From Lates calcarifer (lineage: Eukaryota; Chordata; Actinopteri; Centropomidae): DNA of 64,000 bases. How positions within the stretch are numbered: position 1 is the stretch's first letter; each line of letters opens with the position of its first letter. Made by a program: the position numbers and the translations under genes. The notes under the pieces are model-generated. The model was not told where the DNA came from. It saw only the letters and a program-made list of their open reading frames with translations, and made no database searches. The stretch lies in NCBI RefSeq assembly GCF_001640805.2, contig NC_066848.1, forward strand, positions 7,765,526 through 7,829,525, written 5' to 3'. Of the stretch, positions 57,461 to 64,000 are shown in pieces.

Positions 57461-60400
57461 GAGCATTAATACCACACAGTGTGTTTCTGGATAGGCTCTT
57501 GTGTCCATAATTCGTTTTGTCAATTACAACTATCCCACCATAGACCTGCACAGTGGTACTGTGTCTGGTTATGGTTCGTTGGTGTTTGTGTGTGTGTGAG
57601 CATTACTGATGACAGTCATTTGTAGTCACCCTCCCTCTTGCCCCTACTTTGCCCACTAATTAGTTTGTTTCATGAGCCTCTGTAGGGGAAACAAGGCCAC
57701 GCTGGTGTGTATGTGGTTCCTCCTGTGTGTGTGTGTGTGTATGTGTGCGTCCATTGTTCCCCCCCTGCCCTAGAGCTTTGTTTGTGTCAATTTACCTAAT
57801 GGTGGGACTAGCTCTGCAATTACGGTGCATTAAATACTGTTCAACTGCCCGCCCACACACACGCATGCAGACATACATTAACTATACCAGTTAATGTACA
57901 CCTACTGTACACACACTATCCTGCCCTTCTACTCCACTCAGTTGTATGACACTATCTTAGTCTGTAGATATTGTGGTTTTGGCTGTATAGAATCTCTGTG
58001 AGCTCTATTGATCTGTCCTTTAGCTGTGCTCTTATCTAACATAAACGGTCCAAGCTGACAGCACAGGTCTCTTTCTTCTTTCTGTACCTGACCCTCTCCA
58101 CCTACAGTACCTCCTGTTCCCATCAGTGTCACATACCTCTGCTGTGTGTCATTACAGTGTCAGGAGACAGCAAAGTAGCAGTTATGTTTTCCACAGTTTT
58201 GTGAAATGAGCATAATAACATGCTCTTATAGAAACTGTGACAGATGTGTCTGATTAAATGAGGAAATGATTTGTAACAACAGCTGTATTTTGACATGAAA
58301 ATAAAAAGGTCAGATTTATGATCTTATCTGGGAAAATGTGTCTGTGATGTTGCTTGTGCTTAAAGGTGTTTTCAGTTTTTAGGGCTCACTAGACCATGGC
58401 TCAGGTTAAATTGAGCTATGCTGGGAATTACATGACGAGTCAATGTATAATAATAACAAAATAAAAATTCTAAAGATGTAAGATGTTCCAATCTTCTTAG
58501 TTCAACAAAACTAGTCTCGATGTGTCCACATAGTCCTGAGTTAATCAAGCAAGATTAGTGAAAACTTCTCTTTGGGTGCACTATGGGTGTGTAGAGGTTT
58601 TAACTGTCAGCTAACCTGTTTGCATCACATAAAACAGATGAGATGGTTATGTCCAACTTAACATATTGTCACATGACCATGTTGTGCTCTTGTCCCATGA
58701 TTTAATTTGTACTAATGCAACATAATCCCCTCCTGGTGGAGAAACAACATCTGAGTCCAAAACAAAACTGAATTTGAAATTTTAGTTGAAATTTTTTCTG
58801 ATCAAATTAACCAGTGACACCTTTCGCAATAACAACTTTACTCCACGGTAACTGAACACAAACACTTTGTTTTCCTTTGTAAATGACTTTAGCTTTTAAT
58901 AAATAGCCTGAAATTTATATTTCATGTCTGAAGATTAATGTCTTTGGAAGCTGTGTAATGAGCAGCAATACATGCTGGTCCCTACTGCAAAATAATCATG
59001 TGTTCATTCCTCTGACTAATTCATTTTATAAAATGAACCTGCATCTATTTTATTACTGAAAGCTTTCACCTGCACTTCAAAGTATAAATATAAGCACCAA
59101 GAAATAGTCACATTCATTTCCTTCTCCAGAGAAGGAGTCATTTGTTAGGGGTTTTGACATTTTTCTAAATGAAACTGGGTGTTAATCTTCCTCCAGAGGC
59201 CATTAGAACTTTGTACTTTCTAATTAATAACCTCTGATTACCTCCCCCATGTGCTGCCTCACCTTGCATGGGCATGTTTACTTTCACACCAGTGAGGGTA
59301 TATATACAATAAGATACACATATTGGCTCAGATTGACAGAAACACACACACACTTCCACACAGTGTTTCTCAGCTCTAGTACCTTGAAGCTGATTCTCTT
59401 TGCAGCTCACCAAAGGGATTTTGTTATCAACCTTTCATCTATAAATAAAAGATGTTCTGTCCAAGCCTTGGCCCGAGCATAGAGATGCTGAGCTTTGTGT
59501 GTGTATGAGATGGTGCTGCTGTTACATTTTGTATTTCATTATGTTCTGATACTGTTATTTGGTGAGGAGTCTTGGTATTCACAGTTGCACTGATTGACTC
59601 GATTGGGGTCACTGTAATTTATGGTCAACATTTGATTTAACTTGGAGGAATGATGCATCATCTTACTGAGGTGTGGAATATGTATGTGTATCTATCCTCT
59701 GAACTTATCTCCTTCAGCACCTGTAGGGTTTATTAAGTTTCACAGTGTTATCTCTGTTCCTTTGCTCTTGTCTCTGACGTGTGTCATTACACACCTATCC
59801 ATCATGTTCCTCAACTTTTGACAAAAATTGACATTACACTTCAATTTCAGGCTTAATAAATAAAACATGGTATGCCTGTGATATAAAAGTCTGATAAGGG
59901 CTTGCAGAGGTTAGTGTGTGTGCATATGTGTTGCTGTATTTGCGTGCGTGGAGAGTACTAAGCCATATCGCAGTGTGTGGTAAGGGCACTCGCAGTGAGA
60001 AGGGAATCGTTCATTACCACAAGAATAACATACTCCAAGCTAAAGTCTCCTGCTTGTGTACTTTACCATGGGGTAAAGAAGAGACACTCTGCCAGACTAA
60101 GCTGGATGTTGCCTCATATCAGTGCATAATAGGCAATATGAAAACCCAGCAGGAAGCAGCACTGAAGCCTGGGGTTTGTGTAGACATGACTTGTAGAGCA
60201 GATATATTTGGATTCATTTACAAGATTTTGTTCCACTTCATTTGAGATTATTATTTCACTTGCTGAAGTTCTGAATTGTGACAACTGTTTTGTCATTTGA
60301 TAATCTGCTGTGTGACGTGATAGAAAAACGATCTTAAAGTTAGGGAAAAGGAAGATAGAAAGTGACCAAGTGAAAAGACTGGAAGAGAAAGATGGAGAGA

Positions 60401-62824
60401 GAAAAATGCCTCATCCTCTCGCGTCTTGAGTGCTCAAATCCATTTTAAGAAGACGCTCGTTTTGTTGCCAGACATGTGAAGATTCTCACTCAAGTTATCT
60501 CACTTGCGCTGATTATTCGCTTCTGTTTCTGTCTGTTGTTGACACCTCCTGACTCGCACATTCACAGTTAAGATGAAAAGGTGGCCTAAAAATAAACTCC
60601 TTCGCAGAAGTTCAAGGTCAAAGCCTGTACAGAAAAAACCCTCTTTGAGGATCTATATTTAAATTACACTTCTGTTTTGCACGTGCCACCGTTTGTATGC
60701 ACATGCAGTGTCATTCCATATCAAGTTATTAAAAGAAAAGCGACAGTTGGTTTGTAGTTATTTGTGCGCTTGTTGTATGCTGAATAATCCCTCCGTGTAT
60801 CTGTTGCTTGCTTTCTTCTCCTTTGTTTTCTCTGGCATGTATCCCACAGTTTTAGTCCCTAATCTGCTCCATGCTGTTCACATTTCGCTCTGCCCCAAGC
60901 TGATTGAGTCAGGGCTCCAGCTTGCTCTGCCTGTCAGGTACTGTATTGTCTACATTGACATGGTATCTGCAGTTTCTAGTTCTTACATCCACTTCCAAGA
61001 TGATTTGAAGCAGGTTACACCTGTGTCACCTCTGAACAGCTTTCAGACTTCCTCTCAGGAGATACTGAGGGAAAGACAAGAAGCTAGAAATGATATATGA
61101 TTAAATTTCATTTTTCGCCCAAAGCAAAAGCTGGTGTGAGCTGAATTTTAATTGGCTGGTACAGTACATCAGGCTGTTCCTGTCATCCCTCATCTCTATG
61201 AAGAAGAGCACCATCATCTGGTGCCCAGTGGCCTGTTGATCTTCAGCCGCTTGTAGGTTAGTTTGCAGTGTTAGCTGCGATTTCAGGTGGAAGCCTCCCT
61301 CGCCTCAGCCGAACACTCTTCAGCTCCACACTTTCCGTGTAGTAGCATGTGCCCTCACTCACTAGCCTGCTTGTTGCCCTCCCTTCAACCTCACCTCCCT
61401 TCAGCTCCATCCATCCCTGCCTCCTTCATCCCTCTACCCCTTACAAGAAGAGTGTGAAACATCACCTCCATCCATCATGTGTATACACACACACCTCACA
61501 TGAGCTAAAAATAAACGCCTATTAGTAGCAGTCTGAGTGTGGGGGTTGGAGGGGGTAAAACTAGGTGTGACTGGTGGAAAGAGAGAAAGCGAAATTTGAT
61601 GCAATGTGCAGAGAGGAAGAGGAGAAACTGAAGGATAAGCTTTCATATTTTTAATCGTATTTCTCTGATTAGAGTTGGCAGAGTTGAATTTCTTAAAATT
61701 AGTTCTTGGTGCTTTCTGTGTGAATGCGTATGTGCCGTTTCAGTCCGGCTTGATACGTGGGGTCTGCAGAATATAGACATAACCTCACTGAGGTTTCTGA
61801 AGGATGATTTAACCTCTGAATTTTAGTAGATTTTTAGCAGCCATCAAGAATGGCACTGGGTTAGGAAGTATGGAGGGGTAATACAACGCGTCATAAAGCA
61901 TTAATATATTTTCTGTCTTATTTTTTTGGAAACTGTAATTTACTGTAGCCCCAATATTTAATTTCAATTAATGAGTTAAAAGAATGTTTCACTGCAATTT
62001 TAGCACAGAGTGTCCTGGATATGTTGATAATGCATGTTTTAAAACTCAAAGGAAATCCCAAATTAGAAGAAGAAAATAGAGTTGGACCTGAAATTAGATA
62101 ATGAAGCAAAACTATATTGATTTTGTAGTTCAAGAGAGGATGTGTCTGACTTCATCAATTATTTTTTCTTTTAGTCAGCCTGGAGTTAGGATCAGAAAAA
62201 CTGCTTCTTAAAAACCTTTTACACTGTTCAGTGTTCACCTGTGGTAGTCTCTACTAATGATGGACAGGCAAACATGTTGTGGCTCAACCAGCTTTAAAGT
62301 TGTAATCTCATAATCCCCTTCTGTTTACCTTGAAAATTCAAAATGCATGTCTATGGCAGCTACTAGGGTGTCTACTTTCATCTCTGTCCTGAATCACAAT
62401 TTTAAGTCAGTATGTCCTCTGCCTCTGCTCTCAGGCCTATATTTGTATTATAAAGTAAGTGCCTCTTTTTGTATGGGCATCAGAGTTTCTCACTTCCTTC
62501 TGGCACAGTTATAAAAGGAAGAGGCCAAAATGTCTTGTTTGATACATTTTTGTAAGGTTTCAGAAACCAGACATTATGTACAAGCAGGAGACAAAGAATT
62601 TGGTCACAGTTTAGTGGTGTCCAATGTTTTGAGAAAACTTTTTTGTGAAAATGGTTCTTTTGCTTTTTACAAAGAAATTGAAAAAGTCATTTAAGGATAT
62701 AAAATATTTTTCGACTTTTTTTCATGGAGAGGTATTTATTTTTTCCTCTTGTATGTGTAGAAAAGGAACATAAATAAATTGAATATTACTTTATACAAAA
62801 GTCTTACTCAGTCAGCAGAAGAGA

Positions 62825-62830
<6 letters not shown>

Positions 62831-62906
<76 letters not shown>
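62831..62906. repeat. (TC)n followed by (TG)n
   Basis: About 29 uninterrupted TC units pass into eight TG units, the longest dinucleotide tract in the window. Confidence 0.97.
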
Positions 62907-63045
62907 TCTGTCCATGGTGCTGAAATGCAACTTCACTCACAAATCCTCCATCTGTTCCTTTTTAACCTTCAACTTATGAAGTAGTTTCTGTCTTAATGGA
63001 ATGTTTCCAAATATTAAACAGTCACATTGTGTTGCTGTGATTAGA

Positions 63046-63066
63046 TTTTTTTTTTTTTTTTTTTTT
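63046..63066. repeat. Poly(T) tract, 21 bp
   Basis: Uninterrupted T run with no element recognised beside it. Confidence 0.85.
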
Positions 63067-64000
63067 CCCATATTCAAAACTTGCTGAGTGCACAGTTTCT
63101 GCAGCTAATAGGCTGAAACATCCATTACACGATCAAATTATCCATTATAATATATACTGATCTTACAGTACATTAACATAAAGGGTGTGCTGCATATGCA
63201 TAATTAAAGTAAAAGTATATAACTAAAGTAAACTATATAAATATGACTAAAATACTACTGCGCTGGTGGCATATTTGTACACACAGAGAAATACTTATGC
63301 TCACCTTCAGTAGCGGTGAGGTGGTGCTTCTTCTCTATCCTTGACCTCTGATTGTTCCAGTGGAACACCTTTTTCACTTCTCTCTGCACCCAAACAGTCA
63401 TAGTAACATTATTGCTTCTGCTGTTTTCCTAAACCTGTATCAGCAGATTTAATCATTACCTCCAGGTTTCCATCAACATGCTGAACAAATCCAGGTAGCC
63501 CCAACTTTCAAGTCTGTTTATCTGTATCATATGTTAAAAAGCCTCTTTGGATGAATCATCTTCTGTTATCTCAGAACAAAACAGGATTGTGTACCTGCCG
63601 TGGCATGTATTGCTAAATTTATTTTATTATCTAACTGAACCACTAGGTTTCTGCACAGAGGTGCCAAACTTGTAGACAGAGATTTAAAGTATGTTATTTT
63701 CTGTCCAGACCAATAACCACTACCAGTTTCAAAGCTTTAGTGAAAACCAGTTGTTATATAATTTTGACACTCATGTAAGGAGGTAGGTAGCTGGATATCA
63801 AAAAGGTTCAAGAGAATTGTAGCACTGAGTTTCACGTGTGTTTAAAGGAAAATTGTGTGTTTTCCATACGCAAGTGACCGTAAGTAACAATACGTACTGT
63901 AGACAGTGACAAGCTTAAGTAGGAAACATGGGGGGTTCCCAAAGACACGTTTAATAAACCTGAATCCCCAGCAACTGTAGTCAGTGTCCCATATTTGAAG

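Larger units (their letters stand above)
54801..64000. other. Intron-like stretch to the window end
   Basis: No further coding exon was supported, so the common downstream exons expected for exons A and B must lie beyond the window. The stretch contains a 12-bp-arm hairpin (56909-56940), a C-rich quadruplex-type tract (57437-57460), a nuclear-receptor half-site TCAAGGTCA (60612-60620), a 60-bp (CT)n tract (62831-62889) and a T-run (63046-63066). Confidence 0.5.

Overview
The window is non-coding-rich vertebrate DNA, almost certainly from a ray-finned (teleost) fish. The evidence is abundant CA/TG and CT microsatellites, GT-AG exon edges, many fragments of interspersed repeats that I know from fish genomes, and a full-length LINE of the Tx1/L1-like type common in fish. 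Most of the 64 kb reads as intron or intergenic sequence. Outside the LINE I found no open frame with convincing coding content.

Layout. Bases 1-340 look like the end of an upstream transcript (AATAAA followed by a T/GT-rich stretch). Bases 340-12400 hold microsatellites, one old fish repeat (about 3507-3795) and a weak candidate exon (7223-7351). A CpG-enriched stretch leads into a probable first coding exon at 12738-12810. Bases 12811-24308 are intron-like, with microsatellites, duplicated blocks and possible conserved non-coding DNA. A 5.5-kb LINE, apparently complete and with both ORFs open, occupies 24357-29871 and sits inside a (CTCTC)n pentanucleotide microsatellite, tract on both sides. 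Bases 29917-54300 are again intron-like and contain an L2-type 3' end (minus strand), a small hAT-like element with an 8-bp target duplication, a tRNA-derived SINE fragment and another old fish repeat. A second probable first coding exon lies at 54713-54800 behind a CCAAT-box promoter-like region. The remainder to 64000 is non-coding, with one long (CT)n tract.

How it fits together. The two exons at 12738 and 54713 are on the plus strand, each opens with an ATG in good context, and each ends in phase 1 at a GT donor. They therefore look like alternative first exons of one gene, about 42 kb apart, whose common exons lie beyond the right edge. I could not identify the gene. The LINE lies between them in the sense orientation. 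The most notable observation is the placement of an intact Tx1-type LINE within its (CTCTC)n target, which suggests microsatellite-targeted insertion.
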